Shown: positions 34,367-45,480 of the stretch, piece after piece
Position numbering within the stretch: position 1 is the first letter of the stretch
Layout of the letters: every line of letters begins with the position of its first letter
NCBI GenBank assembly: GCA_951804985.1
Contig: OX638131.1
Span: 43,251,121 to 43,315,120, forward strand
From: Dryomyza anilis
Lineage: Eukaryota; Arthropoda; Insecta; Diptera; Dryomyzidae
Reading direction: 5' to 3'
DNA length: 64,000 nt
Translations under genes and position numbers: made by a program
Notes under the pieces: generated by a model
Told to the model about the DNA's origin: nothing
What the model saw: only the letters and a program-made list of their open reading frames with translations
Databases searched by the model: none

Positions 34367-34500
34367 TTTAACATTTTCTTATTTTTTTGAATCATAGAAT
34401 CACCTTCCGAGTTATTGACATCGATGAACCAAACACCCTGTATATTTTTGATCATCGCAAAATCCTTAGTCGATTTAGCGATTAGCATCTGTCTGTGGCT

Positions 34501-36336
34501 CTACCTTTATGTTGTAATCACGGTTATGGGGAAACGCTTTGTCCTAAATGATTGAAACTCATAATTTAGATGACTTGTATACATATGCTGTTTGGTATGA
34601 AAAATGGGCGTAATCAATTGACCTTTAGATTATAATTTGCACATTTTTTAACTTTTACGGGAAGAAGTGGCTTTTTTTAATACATCTTAACATTCTTAAC
34701 TTTTGAGAAAATTTTCAATTTTGAGAAAAACTTCGAAAAAATGTACGCATTCCACAGTCAGACCCGACTGACTTTAAGTCCCACCCATGTGACTTAACTT
34801 TTCATGTGCGTTTTCTGTGATCCAGTTTTATTCAATTTAAATATTACTATTATTGTTAATATTATGCATATATTATGATATTATTATGAATATATTTTTA
34901 TTGCACATTTTTATTTGCTTTATTTTAATATTTACTTCATATTACAAATAATTTATTTAGTCGTCACATAGCAGCAACTCTATTTTCCAAGGTGGTACTG
35001 CTGTAGGCGCACAAGCACGCGTTCAACTGGTTGGACACAAATCCAGTCAGCAGATTGAAATTTCATAATTTGTACCTTGCAGAGTGTGGTGCACAGATTG
35101 TTTCAATGTGCCTACTTGACTATTTTACTTCCTCAAAAGTATAGCTATGCATATCGGCTGAAGCCAACACGAGGTGCCTTTTTTTGCACCGACTTGTCAA
35201 TCATCGAGCAGCAACTAGTATGAATTGTGCTCAAAATGTGCAAGTGACAGAGTGAGTGTCTGCGACTGTCTATGAATCTATCTATAATGATCTTCAGACA
35301 GTTTGAAAAACATGTTTTGCCTTCTTCGTGCATGGCGTGGCTTCGTAAAAGGACACGGTCAGTTTTTTAAAAATAAAACTTATAATTTTAAATAGGTATT
35401 ATATGTGAGGTGTAAGGTGTGTTTTGATTTTGATTTTGAAAACCATAGCAATGACCTTCGAATGAATGAGTAGTATTATGGCTTGGTTGTGTGGGACGAA
35501 TTCATAGTTGCTATAGCTAGTTTTGAAATAAGTTTACACTATCCTGTTTTTGTACGGACTATACGCATTATATTGTAAAATTAAGGTATATTTTAATAGT
35601 ACACCGTCTCATCAAATATACGATTACTATCCATAGTTGATATTTGATATGATTATAAATAAATTGTACTAGGGTAATGATCATTGTATTTTCACCTTGT
35701 CATAACCAGACCAGTTATATGAGAAACATGATATGGTCTTGATGAGGTCTTACCTAATAGATATGCAATTTTCCAGCCCTCTTTAAAAAAATAATACCCA
35801 TAAATAAATCTTTAAACATTTGACCCCTCACTATGGGTCTGAGGGCACATTTTCGTCTCATAAATACTTATTTATGACAAAGTTCGGGTTGATGCCCTTA
35901 TAGTTAACAATGTCAGTTACTGCTGGGTTAACATGGATTATGCACTGAACTTTGATATAAAGCAACGGTCACACTCCGATTATTTTCATTTTAGGAACAT
36001 ATTAAGATTATCTAACTTAATCCGAAATTTCACTTATTTATCTCTCAATATACAAAAAATGTTAAAAATTAAAATTTGTCCAATAAAAATTAACTTTAAT
36101 ATAAGAAAAATGTGCCATTTTCTGAACACCATTGATAGAATAATGTATAACACATCTATAAATTAATTTAATTCAAAATTATAATAATTATTAAAAAAAT
36201 ATATAACTTTTTCACTGAAAAGAAAAAGTTATATATAAAAAGGTGTCAAAAACTAATTTTTAAATTTCACATAGGAAAAGTGCAACTTCCCTTTTTCATA
36301 TTTTTCTCATTTTTCACAGCGAATTAGATATAACTA
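34501..36336. other. Non-coding stretch with a mini-me-like remnant
   Basis: At 34735-34812 GTACGCATTCCACAGTCAGA, CCCGACTGAC and CATGTGACTTAACTTTTC correspond to the end of the mini-me-like family. At 34990-35350 the composition is more mixed but I find no gene. The rest is AT-rich. Confidence 0.35.
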
Positions 36337-36659
36337 CACAGAAAAAATGTACATCATATTCATGTATTCCGTTCTTCAAACCATGATTCATTGTATTGAA
36401 GTACCATTCATAATATTAATGACTAACGAAATCAATGTTCTAAATGCGATCAAAAATATGATGAACGTTTGGTAACTCTCGTAAAAGTGTTCTTCAATAT
36501 GATGAACTTTATGCAAAAAATACATCTTAATACACAATCATCTTCTTAATATACCAAATATGTACATTATATTGATGAATGCTGTTCATCAAACCAAATT
36601 TCAATCAAAATATTTTTTTCGCTCATTTTTTGCCGTACTTCTCAGTTCTCAAGTATTTC

Positions 36660-36812
36660 ATGTAGAATTATTCCCAGTAGAAATCTTCCCCGTAAAATCC
36701 ACATAGAACGCTTTCCCGTAGAATTCTCAAAGTAGAATTCATCCCGGTAAAATTGTTCCCGGTAAAATTCTTTCCCGTAGAATTCTTCCTCGTAGAGTTT
36801 TTCCCAGTAGAA
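36660..36812 (+). repeat. Degenerate TTCCCGTAGAATTC minisatellite
   Basis: Eight or so units of 14-18 bp with the core TCCCNGTAGAATTC or TCCCGGTAAAATT. It directly precedes the 15-bp VNTR. Confidence 0.65.
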
Positions 36813-36814
36813 GT

Positions 36815-37515
36815 TTTAGTGTGGTGGGTTTTAATGTAGTAAGTTTCGGTGTGGTGAGTTTAGATGTGGTGAATTTTGGAGTGGTGAGTTTAATTGTGGT
36901 TAGTTTTGGTGTGGTGAGTTTTAGTGTGGTGAGTTTTAGTGTGGTGAATTTGAGTGTGGTGAGTTTAAGTGTGGTGTTTTTAAGTGTGGTGAGTTTTAGT
37001 GTGGTAGGTTTTAGTGTGGTGAATTTTAATGTGGCGTGTTTTAATGTGGCGTATTTTAGTGTAGCGAGTTTTAGTGTGGTGAATTTTATTGTGGTGAGTT
37101 TTAATGTGGTGAAATTTTAGTGTGGTGAGTTTTAGTGTGGTGAATTTTAGTGTGGTGAGTTTTAGTGTGGTGAAATTTTAGTGTGGTGAGTTTTAGTGTG
37201 GTGAAATTTTAGTGTGGTTGGTTTTAGTGTGGAGAATTTTAGTGTGTTGAATTTTTGTGTGGTGAGTTTAAGTGTGGTGAGTTTCAGTGTGGTGAGTTTA
37301 AGTGTGGTGAGTTTTAGTGTGGTGAGTTGTAGTGTGGTGAGTTTTAGTGTGGTGAGTTTTTGTGTGGTGAGTTTTAGTTTGGTGAGTTTTAGTGTGGTGA
37401 GTTTTAGTGTGGTGAGTTTTAGTGTGGTGAGTTTTAGTGTGGTGAATTTTAGTATGGTGAGTTTTAGTGTGGTGAATTATAGTGTGGTGGGTTTTAGTGT
37501 GGTTAATTTGAGGGT
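36815..37515 (+). repeat. 15-bp VNTR, about 46 units
   Basis: The unit GTGTGGTGAGTTTTA is repeated with point changes over about 700 bp; a few units carry one extra base. Since 15 is a multiple of three, one frame stays open and reads as VVSFS repeats. This explains open frames of 99 and 185 codons and is no evidence for a protein. Confidence 0.92.
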
Positions 37516-38265
37516 GAATTTAGGTTGCATGGGAGTTGCCACGCCTCTTTGTCCAATCCCGCCCATATATAGCCTATCATTCCTTCCAGACCATACCGCA
37601 TCTGTGGTAAAAATTTCAAGACAATCGGATCAGCCGTTTAGACGGAGAAGCGGAACAAACGTGATTGCTTTTATTTTTGTATTTTTGCTTTTGTTTTGTT
37701 TCGTGCTTTTGCTTTTTTTTTTAATTTTTTTTTTGTATTTGAGTTTTTTGTTTCATGTTCGTAGCTGGTGAAAGTGCCGAGTTATATCGTATTGAAAGTT
37801 TAGGTTGTATGGGAGGTGCCACGCCTCTTTGTCCAATCCCGCCCATATATAGCCTATCATTCCATCCAGACCATACCGCATCTGTGGTAAAAATTTCAAG
37901 ACAATCGGATCAGCCGTTTAGACGGAGAAGCGGAACAAACGTGATTGCTTTTGTTTTTGTATTTTTGCTTTTGTTTTCTTTTGTTTCGTGCTTTTGCTTT
38001 TTTTTTTAATTTTTTTTTTTTGTATTTGAGTTTTTTGTTTCATGTTCGTAGCTGGTGAAAGTGCCGCGTTATATCGTATTGAAAGTTTAGGTTGTATGGG
38101 AGGTGCCACGCCTCTTTGTCCAATCCCGCCCATATATAGCCTATCATTCCTTCCAGACCATACCGCATCTGTGGTAAAAATTTCAAGACAATCGGATCAG
38201 CCGTTTAGACGGAGAAGCGGAACAAACGTACAAACGTACAAACGAACAAACAGATTTATTATATT
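37513..38265 (+). repeat. Three tandem ~283-bp units
   Basis: Units start TAGGTTGCATGGGAGTTGCC at 37521 and TAGGTTGTATGGGAGGTGCC at 37801 and 38088. Each contains CCACGCCTCTTTGTCCAATC, GCATCTGTGGTAAAAATTTC and ATCGGATCAGCCGTTTAGAC, then a pyrimidine-rich GCTTTTGTTTT tract. The third unit stops after GGAACAAACG and runs into ACAAACG repeats. The conserved GTGGTAAAAATTTCAAGACA stretch looks like the terminal part of a dispersed insect repeat. Confidence 0.88.
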
Positions 38266-38732
38266 AATAGGATAACTACAACTTTTTATTAATAAAAAGT
38301 TATATTAAATATAAAAAAGTTTAGACATTTTTTTATGCATTTTGTTTGTTTTTTTTTTTTTTGAGATTTTTTTTTCACCGATAATTTTTATAATAAATTT
38401 GTTTCTAACAAACATTTTTTAAGGCTATCTTTTTTCCAATTATTTTTTGATTTTTGTTTATTTTGAAAAATTCGAAAAAATAAAATTTTAAATTATTCAT
38501 AAATATCATGATTAGATTCATCAATATGACGATTCGAAGTAGTTCTTGTATTGAATAATTCGTTTTTCACTATGATGTTCGATAGTATGAATAAGTTCAT
38601 ATACTGCATAAAATGCATTCATCAGTATGTCAATTAATGAACGGGGGTATCAATATGATGAATCTGGTAGTTGGTAGAAATATTCATAATATTTATAATA
38701 AATTCATCGTATTGATGATTTTTTTTTCTATG

Positions 38733-39467
38733 TATAAACTAAACTCTGCATGAATGTGCTTGAAACGTGTTTCAAGACATTCCCTTGTACATTTTGACAA
38801 GTATACTGGAAAACTCTTTAGATGTTTATGTTTTTAAAGGTTAGGAGGGGCATGATGGACAAAATTCCTAAAAAAATATATGTTAGTTAAATACAAAAAA
38901 ATCAATTATTGCTTTTTATTCAATTCAATCTTATGTGATACATGTGAGTTCCATTAATTTGGGAAGCCTTGAATATTATGAATCTATTCACTCCCCTGAT
39001 CTATTAGCGGCCGGTTAGGTAATAGTTCAGATAATTATGAATCTATTCACTCCCCCTGATCTAAAAGTGCAATGATCGGTAATAAAGATGGCCTTCAAAG
39101 TTGTGGTGCAGCTGTTGATTTACAGATCAGCATAAAAAAAGCTAAAGGATATTAAGATTAACATTTTATTTTTACTTTTGTACAATAATGGTGATTTTTA
39201 TATCCTTTTAAAAATATATTACAAAAAGGATTAATTACTATCGCAGCTTTTTAAAATATATAAAATTTATAGATTGTAATTCCATAGATTATACAGATTG
39301 TAATTCCATTTTACCCATAATGCTTTTCATGATGTTAAAGTTGTAATATTCACAGTTTTTACAATTCTACAAGTTGGTATTCTGGCTTACAAATTATTTA
39401 TACAAAATAAAAACCCAATTATCTCTAGAAATATATTCATCGTTTGTAAATTAGGTAATTCATTATT
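38733..39467. other. Non-coding stretch with a ~60-bp duplication
   Basis: ATTATGAATCTATTCACTCC occurs at about 38974 and 39033 with CCTGATCTA following each, giving two units of about 59-60 bp. No gene. Confidence 0.5.
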
Positions 39468-39756
39468 ATACCCTACACCTACGAGGTACAGGGTATATTA
39501 ACATTGTGCATATATTGTAACGCCTCTTAGAAGGCATGTTAGGTATGGAAAAGTATATATATTCTTGATCAGCATCACCACCCGAGTCAATGGACACGCC
39601 CACCTCCCATACAAGTCACTTTTATATAACTCTTTACGAACCAATATCTCAAAAAGTATTCAAGATATACTTATAAAATTTAAAACATATTGTTAGAATT
39701 CACCTTAAAATATGTGATCCAAAAATGGGCGTGATCCGCCCACATTTTTTTTTCTA
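39468..39756 (+). mobile_element. mini-me/DINE-like repeat, copy 3 (internally deleted)
   Basis: CCCTACACCTACGAGGTACA, GTATATATATTCTTGATCAG and GGGCGTGATCCGCCCA are present. The GTCY microsatellite and neighbouring sequence between CCGAGTCAATGG and CACGCCCACC are deleted, and the end part is missing. Confidence 0.68.
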
Positions 39757-39857
39757 CATGTTTCAACATTTTTTGATTTTTTTTACTTTTACATCAATTT
39801 TTTAAATTATTGGAAAGAAATGGTTCTGGAACGGGAACTCATTTAATTGAAACTAAT

Positions 39858-40146
39858 CCGAGACAACATTTTTGGCATTTTTCTGGACAAAATTTCTGGC
39901 ATTTTTCAGGAATATTTCGGGCATATTTCCGGCAAGCATACTGATAAATGAAATATTTTCGGAAGTGTATAGCAGCCCCAGACAAAGTTTTTGGCAGGAT
40001 CGAGGTGTTTTTGAAACATTTTTCTTAAATATTTCAAACAGACAAAGACGGAATTTGTATCAAAATCTGTCTGTTTTCTGTCCGTTCTCCAAATATGACG
40101 TGAACCTGCCATTTAAATGTCACAAAAACGTAAAATCTGATATATA
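39858..40146 (+). mobile_element. CCGAGACAAAATTTTTGGCA repeat (family D), copy 1
   Basis: Collinear with the cluster at 61279-62070: CCGAGACAACATTTTTGGCA, GGCATATTTCCGGCAAGC, CCCAGACAAAGTTTTTGGCA, CAAACAGACAAAGACGGA and CAAATATGACGTGAACCTGC. Frames on either strand (91 and 68 codons) follow from this repeat and have no domain. Confidence 0.65.
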
Positions 40147-40197
40147 ATTCATTCATAATTCAATTTTCCACTCTTTTGCAACCTAATAGCAACCAAT

Positions 40198-40890
40198 AAT
40201 CATCATCATTTGGTCCCTGATCTCCTCGGAGAACACAGGGCCTCAACAAAACATTTCCACGTCGTACAATTTTTAGCCATTGCTTTTATTTCATGCCAAT
40301 ATATGCCGGAGTCCTCAACTTCCAGCACTAGGCTTCGCTTCAACGTTATTTTTGGCCGACCTCTTCTCCTGCTACCCTGTGGGTTCCACTCGAGGGCTTG
40401 CCGACATATTTAGTCCGACGATTTACGGAGCGTATGCCCGATCCATTTCCATTTGCGTAGTTTAATGTCATTAGCAATTGGGATGAGTTTACATCGCTCA
40501 TAGAGCTCGTCATTCGATATTATATTGGGCCACCAAATTCTCAAAATGCGTCGAAGGCATCTGTTTGTAAAACTCTGCAGAGTACTTGTCAAGTACGTAG
40601 TGACCAGCCAGGTCTCGCAGCCGTAGAGAAAGACTGCCATTACATAGGATTTAAAAATTCGAATTTTGGTGTGGGCCGATAGCTGCGAAGAGCTCCATAT
40701 ATTTTCGCCCTTATGATTCTGGACATTATGTCCTTTTTTGCGCAATCCTCTGCTGAAATTTCACTGCCCAGGTATGTGAAGGAATCCACCAATTCTACAT
40801 CCTTGTCCTCAATTTTGAAGTTGTTACTACTATTAGCTTTGATTTTATCAGCAACAAATAATGATCTGTCCATTACTGAATACATTCCCT
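40198..40890 (-). mobile_element. RTE-like LINE fragment, 3' end
   Basis: Minus-strand 5'-truncated LINE. The coding part (40890-40410) is followed by about 210 bp of 3' sequence that ends in an ATGATGATGATTATT microsatellite-like tail at 40213-40198. Short NNN repeats at the 3' end rather than poly-A are typical of RTE-clade LINEs. The assignment also rests on the C-terminal protein segments described in the pseudogene entry. Confidence 0.72.
40410..40885 (-). pseudogene. Broken reverse-transcriptase C-terminus (RTE-like LINE)
   Basis: Two overlapping minus-strand frames, 40885-40640 and 40745-40410, together give the region after the RT catalytic core: [20 protein letters not shown], then [34 protein letters not shown], and [27 protein letters not shown] and GHTLRK are widely conserved in non-LTR retrotransposon polyproteins. 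The frame shift between the two halves and the absence of the YADD core show a dead, truncated copy. It cannot retrotranspose. Confidence 0.8.
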
Positions 40891-41240
40891 TATCGTAATT
40901 TATGACTTATATATCACTTATATGTTCCACACACGTTCTTAGCCACCGCTTTGGAACTAAATAACATTGGTTTGCAACACTGGTGTCACAGGTAACTTAC
41001 AAATTACACATATGCTACAACATTTTTTGTTCCAATTGCATTTTAGAACTTTGGTTATGTAACTTTATTTATTAAATAAATAAGATTTAAGTCAAAATTG
41101 ATTTTTTAATATAAAGCTCTCACTTTATGTAAATCTGTGCATTCAACCGGTGCTTCCCAACTCATATTTCAATTCTTAAATTTTATGCCAAAGAATAAAA
41201 AATAAAAATTTGATTCAAAGATGGTGGAGTTCTTAAAAGA
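40891..41240. other. AT-rich spacer
   Basis: No gene or repeat recognised. Confidence 0.35.
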
Positions 41241-42000
41241 AAAATTGTTACTATGCACTCGATGCAAAAAGACTCTCTTCCACACCTGCTGAAGGAAGAA
41301 TGCATAAAATTACGAGCAGCAAATAACATAGAGAAAAACTTATCAGCAACATTCCGATTAACAAACTATCGCAACTACGATGATGACGACGACAACTAAC
41401 AACGCATAGCAACGCGCGAACAAGCAGCAACTACCTGTTGCTCTTATTGTTGCTGATGTCGTTGCTGCCGTCACAGAATCTCAATGCGCAATCGAGGCCT
41501 AATTTGCATCGAAATGTGATAGCAAACAACTAGTTAGTTGTTGTTGTTGCTGCATGTATTGTTGGTGGTGATGCTGATTTTGCTGCAGCAGCTGCTGTTG
41601 ATGCTGTTGCTATTTCTGACGTTGGTAAAGTGTCGGTGGTTGGTACCAACACCACACCAGTGACTGGAGCGACCAACAACATTTTAGTTGTTGGTGTTGA
41701 TTTTTGCTGCAGTTTGTGTTGTTGCTGTTTTTATTTGTTGTCGCAATTTTTGCAACGGCTCTATTTCGTCGTCGAAGACCAGTAGCTGCTGTTGCCACAT
41801 AATATTTTGCGCATCTCGTTATCATATCTTCCGATCAAATCGTTCGCTCGTTCGTTCAGTTTTGTCCCTCTTTATCTTAGCCACGGCTTCGTTGTGGCCT
41901 ATACTGGTATTTAGCTGGTCAAATGGCCAACATTATTTACGAGTTTTCGTTTAAGTTCGACGTCTGTATTTGTAGGCATGCTATAATTTATCTATACATC
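41241..42000. promoter_or_regulatory. CAG/CTG- and CpG-rich island with an initiator-like TCAGTT
   Basis: Unique, GC-richer sequence with GTTGTTGTTGCTGC and GCAGCAGCTGCTGTTGATGC tracts. At 41856-41861 TCAGTT follows TCGTTCGCTCGTTCG, the style of a fly initiator with A+1 at 41858 on the plus strand. No TATA box or downstream promoter element in the right place is visible. The frames on both strands are trinucleotide-driven. It may be a promoter or enhancer. Confidence 0.3.
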
Positions 42001-42540
42001 TATCTAGACAATTCAATAGAATTTTCTCATTTTGTTGGTATTTAGATTTCAGTTTTTTATTATTGTGATTTGTGTGGTTTTTGACCATTCCATAACTGTT
42101 AATTTCGTTTTTGTCCCAAAGTGGTAGACCTTCATCTTCTTTATGACTGTATATTTCTGGTGGCTGCTGTGGTGATCGGTCACATGTTTGGCGAATTTGA
42201 TGATTAGCTACGCAGAGAATTGGTCTTGATGGATCTTAATCCATTAACATTTCGGGTCTGAGGTTAATTTGCGGTTGTGTCGCGTGTCGCATTCAATTAG
42301 TTTCTGGTTTGGTTTGGTCGAGTCTCTGCTCAGTAGATCAACAACCACATGGTGGGCAGATGAAGAGTGGCTCATGCAAATTATTTAAGTTTATTTTTAG
42401 ATAACTTGTTGCTGGCACTACGTTAGACACTACGATAGATAACTCATGGACGTAGCGAAATTCTTATCCATATAAATAAAAATAGTTTTTTTTTTATTTT
42501 AATTTTTTTTTGTAAGTTTTTTAGAACTATTATGTTTTTA
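42001..42540. other. Unique non-coding stretch
   Basis: No gene or repeat recognised. Poly-T occurs near 42487-42510. Confidence 0.3.
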
Positions 42541-42544
42541 TCAA

Positions 42545-42690
42545 GGATTGAAACCGTAACCGAAATCGATATACGTTTAAAACCGTTTAATTTTTAAACC
42601 CGTAACCAAAACCGTTTTACGAAAATCAAAAATAAACCGATATCGAAAACTGAAATAAACGGTTTCGGTTTTATACCGCTTTGAAACGGT
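42545..42690. repeat. AAACCG/CGGTTT-rich repeat
   Basis: Many AAACCG and CGGTTT words in both senses, for example TTTAAAACCGTTTAATTTTT and AACGGTTTCGGTTTTATACC. Related words occur at 20320-20500 and 59090-59170. It is perhaps the interior of a DNA element. Confidence 0.45.
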
Positions 42691-43598
42691 TTTTATAAAA
42701 AGAAACAGAAAAACATATTTTATTTTATATAGAAGATCTTAAGTACAAGGCATATTTAAATGTCATTTACTAAAATTTGGAGCTCTCAAAATAAATTTAT
42801 AAGTCTTTAAATTGATTTTTGAGTGAAACACCTCAATTTCAAAAATGTATATTATGGATAAAAATTGTTTAATAAGGTAATAAAAAACAATGGTAATGCA
42901 AGAAAAATTTTGAAAAAAAGTTTAAAATTATTAACTTTTCAGTAACTACTTAAGAAAATACGAAAAATAAAGTGCAAGTTCGACCAGTTCGAACATTTCA
43001 TGTACACAGGCCGTTTGAAGATATTGCACTTCTCTGAATTGTTGAAATTTAATTTCTTTGGCTTTTATAGATGGAAATTGTAAACAAATCTTCTTCTTCT
43101 TGTGAAGTTTAAGAATATTTACCATGTATTATTGTTGATCTTGTTCAAGATTCCCACATTACCCCATGTCCCACTTTACCCCAGGTTTTTTGTTGAAGAG
43201 AATGAAAAATATGGAAAAAAGAAATTTTATACAAAAACCGTATATGTGGGGTTGGGAATCAAAAACAAGTTGAACCCGGAATCGTATTCCAGAGCTTTTG
43301 TTGTTTATATAGTATTTTCAACATTTTCAGAATTTTACATTTTTAACCACTAAATTACATGTAAAAGCTACGACAGTGTGCTCAACCGCTCTAAAATCAG
43401 GTGAAATTCATTATTTTCGGAACCACTATACCGATTTATAAATTTTAAAAGAATTGTATAGAAAATTCTTGAGAGGACTTAAGTTTTTAAATTGGAGATT
43501 ATGAATTGGAGATAATGGTTATGGAGATAAAAATCAATAAATTTTACATTTTTTTCATGAAATTTTTTCAAAAATTCTAAAAATCCAAATGCTTATAC
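42691..43598. other. Non-coding stretch with a family K end fragment
   Basis: At 43145-43185 the words CCCACATTACCCCATGTCCC and ACTTTACCCCAGG correspond to the inverse of the family K terminus. The flanking CTTGTTCAAGA and GAGAATGAAAAATATGG are adjacent, without the fragment, at about 60540-60565. No gene is supported. Confidence 0.4.
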
Positions 43599-44712
43599 AG
43601 TGTGTTCATCGATGTCAATAATTCAGGGGATCATTCTATGACTCAAAAAATAAGAAAATATAAAAAAACGTATGTCCTATTGTCACCCTGTTTACAATAC
43701 ATTGTGTTTAGTAAATGCATATTACTGACATAACCTAGTCAAGAAAATGGGTGTGAAGTAATATATGGATAACATGAATAACAATTTTTAACTCGTGTTT
43801 GAGAAAATAAAATTACCTTTCACATGGTATATCACATCTTCAAACGCCATGATTTGTTCCTTTTTTAAAACGTACGCAAAGTGGAAATTTACAAAAAATA
43901 AAAATTTAAATTTTGAATTTCTCAAAATTTCGTTATCGAGCACCCCATTTTTTTCTAATTTATAATGATAGCCCTGTTAATTTCCAATACTTTCTAATCA
44001 ATTACAGTGATTTTAAACTGGTAAATGATGCTGCAGAAATACTTTTTACAGTGCCGGATCTTTTAATTTGCTGGTTGAAATTTAAAAAAAAATCGATATA
44101 ATTGAGAAATGATTTTAAACATTTATTAAAATTTATAATCATTATCAGATTACCTCACAGAACATATTTTTTTGATCATATTTCCAAACATATATTTTTT
44201 TAATTTGAACCACCATTTCACAAGACCCATCACTGTTTAATTATTTCTGCAGCATTACTTATCAAGTTAATATCACTGAGATAGATAAAAAAATACTATA
44301 AATGAACTGGACTATAATTATAAATTAGAAAAAATGTGGTGATCGATAACGAAATTTTCAGAAAATCAATTTCAAAGTATAAAATTGAATTTTTATTTCT
44401 GTAAATTTCAAATTTACGTACATGTAAGAAAAGGAAAAAATCATAGGGTTAGAAGGTGTGATATATCATTGGAAAGGTAATTTAATTTTCTAAAATATGA
44501 GTTAAAATTAATATTCATTTATAGACATGTTATACTTTATAACCAATTTTCTTGACTAGGTTATGTCAGGTTATGTCATATGAATGTCAGGAATATAAAC
44601 ACCCTGTATTTCAAATAAGATGTAAAATAGGATAACATTTTTTTTAAATTTTCTTATTTTTTTGAGTCATAGAATGATTTCTTGAATTATTGACATCGAT
44701 GAACCAAACACC
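43599..44712. mobile_element. Full-length palindromic element, type F (copy 2)
   Basis: About 1.1 kb, nearly entirely inverse-symmetric with arms of about 530 bp. Ends are GTGTTCATCGATGTCAATAA and inverse GGTGTTTGGTTCATCGATGT. Paired blocks include GACATAACCTAGTCAAGAAA, AAATTACCTTTC, GAAATTTACA, AAATTTCGTTATCGA and GATGCTGCAGAAAT. It has no coding frame. A damaged relative is at 32842-34438. The architecture resembles type P at 28033-29178 but the sequence is unrelated. Confidence 0.8.
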
Positions 44713-44825
44713 AAGATCTAAAAAAATATGGTCACTTGATAAAATATCTTGTTTAGCTTTAAAGATATAGACATGAACATGACCTTTTTTTCCAATTCCA
44801 AAAAAATGTCCAGGATCTCGTATCA

Positions 44826-45480
44826 ACTAAGATTGAAAGGGTATATTAAGTTTGGTACGCCGTTTGTAACACCCAGAAAGAAGCATTTCTGGTATGGAAA
44901 AGTAGGTCATGCTGATCAACAATATATGATCATCATGACCTCCTGATTCGATTTAGCGATGTCCTCTTTCCGTCTGTCCGTATGTCCGTTCGTTTGTCCG
45001 TCTGTCTGTCTGTTAAAATCACGATTACAGAAAAACTAAAAGAGCTAGATCAATTTAGATTACTTTTTTTTATTTATTTTAGAGTACTTTTATATCTACG
45101 CTGTCTCAACAAGAAAATTGGGATGATCGCTCAATTGTAGCCTGGGAACCAAACAATTTAAACATAATCCTCTTATAAATTTTACCTCTTATAAATTTTA
45201 CTTTATACGGTGAAATATATATTGACTTTATGCGTGCTCAAATATTTCAAAATAATGTTTGTGGCTCCCCAAAACAAAAATCGAAATTCGCTACACCTAC
45301 CCATTTGTATATATGGGTATCAATATGGGTTTGTAGTTATTTTCAGAATTCGTTAACCCTGGTGACCTATGTATCACTTTAAATGGTCGCCTTAGCCGAC
45401 TATAACTTTCAAAATTCTTACTAACTTCATCACACCAACTATGACAATTTCCCTACTTCAAAATTTCCCATGAGACATAA
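44826..45480 (+). mobile_element. mini-me-like element, type 2
   Basis: GATTGAAAGGGTATATTAAG, TTTGGTACGCCGTTTGTAAC, ACCCAGAAAGAAGC, GGTATGGAAAAGTA, CGATTTAGCGATGTCC and a GTCCGTCTGTCTGTCTG tract in order. It then has ATCGAAATTCGCTACACCTA and TCGCCTTAGCCGACTATAAC. It is collinear with 62700-63260. Rearranged around the TGATCA core (two copies, ATCAACAATATATGATCATC). Confidence 0.62.

Larger units (their letters stand above)
32842..34438. mobile_element. Palindromic element type F, copy 1, right arm mostly lost
   Basis: The left terminus GTGCTTGGTTAATCGATGTC and the inverse right terminus GGTGTTTGGTTCATCGATGT match the intact copy at 43599-44712. The left arm is collinear with that copy through ATGCATATTACT, ACCTTTCCAATGGTATAT and ATGCTGCA(T/G)AAATAATT. 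Of the right arm only 34367-34438 remains. Between the arms sit a MITE at 33501 and a mini-me-like copy at 33679-34366. Confidence 0.65.
32812..34500 (+). mobile_element. mini-me-like element (type 2) split by a palindromic element
   Basis: The left piece CCCAGAATGAGAAGGGGCCG then GTATGGAAAAGTTTATACAT (32800-32841) and the right piece TGTATATTTTTGATCATCGC then CGATTTAGCGATTAGCATCT (34439-34490) join to the order found intact at 62755-62860 (CCCAGAAGGAAGC, GTATGGAAAAGTATATATAT, CTTGATCAGCAT, CGATTTAGCGATGTCCG). The intervening 1.6 kb is an inserted type F palindrome that itself holds two further insertions. Confidence 0.55.
36337..38732. mobile_element. Composite DNA element with ATGATGAA repeats, a VNTR and tandem units
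   Basis: It starts CACAGAAAAAATGTACATC after TA (36335-36336) and ends TTGATGATTTTTTTTTCTATG before TA (38733-38734). Subterminal words such as TTCATCAATATGATGA recur in both flanks (36345-36600, 38490-38715). The centre holds a 14-18-bp TTCCCGTAGAATTC repeat (36660-36810), a 15-bp VNTR (36815-37515) and three ~283-bp tandem units (37513-38265). It encodes no transposase. The termini are of the same type as the elements at 8036 and 47765. Confidence 0.6.

Noticed and set aside
37214..37771. 185-codon open frame, the longest in the window
   Set aside because: It is the 15-bp VNTR, whose length is a multiple of three, running into the tandem ~283-bp unit. No domain and no gene signals.
41610..41954. 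Frames on both strands rich in N, Q, C and V
   Set aside because: Explained by GTT/GCT trinucleotide runs; no protein-like conservation can be seen.
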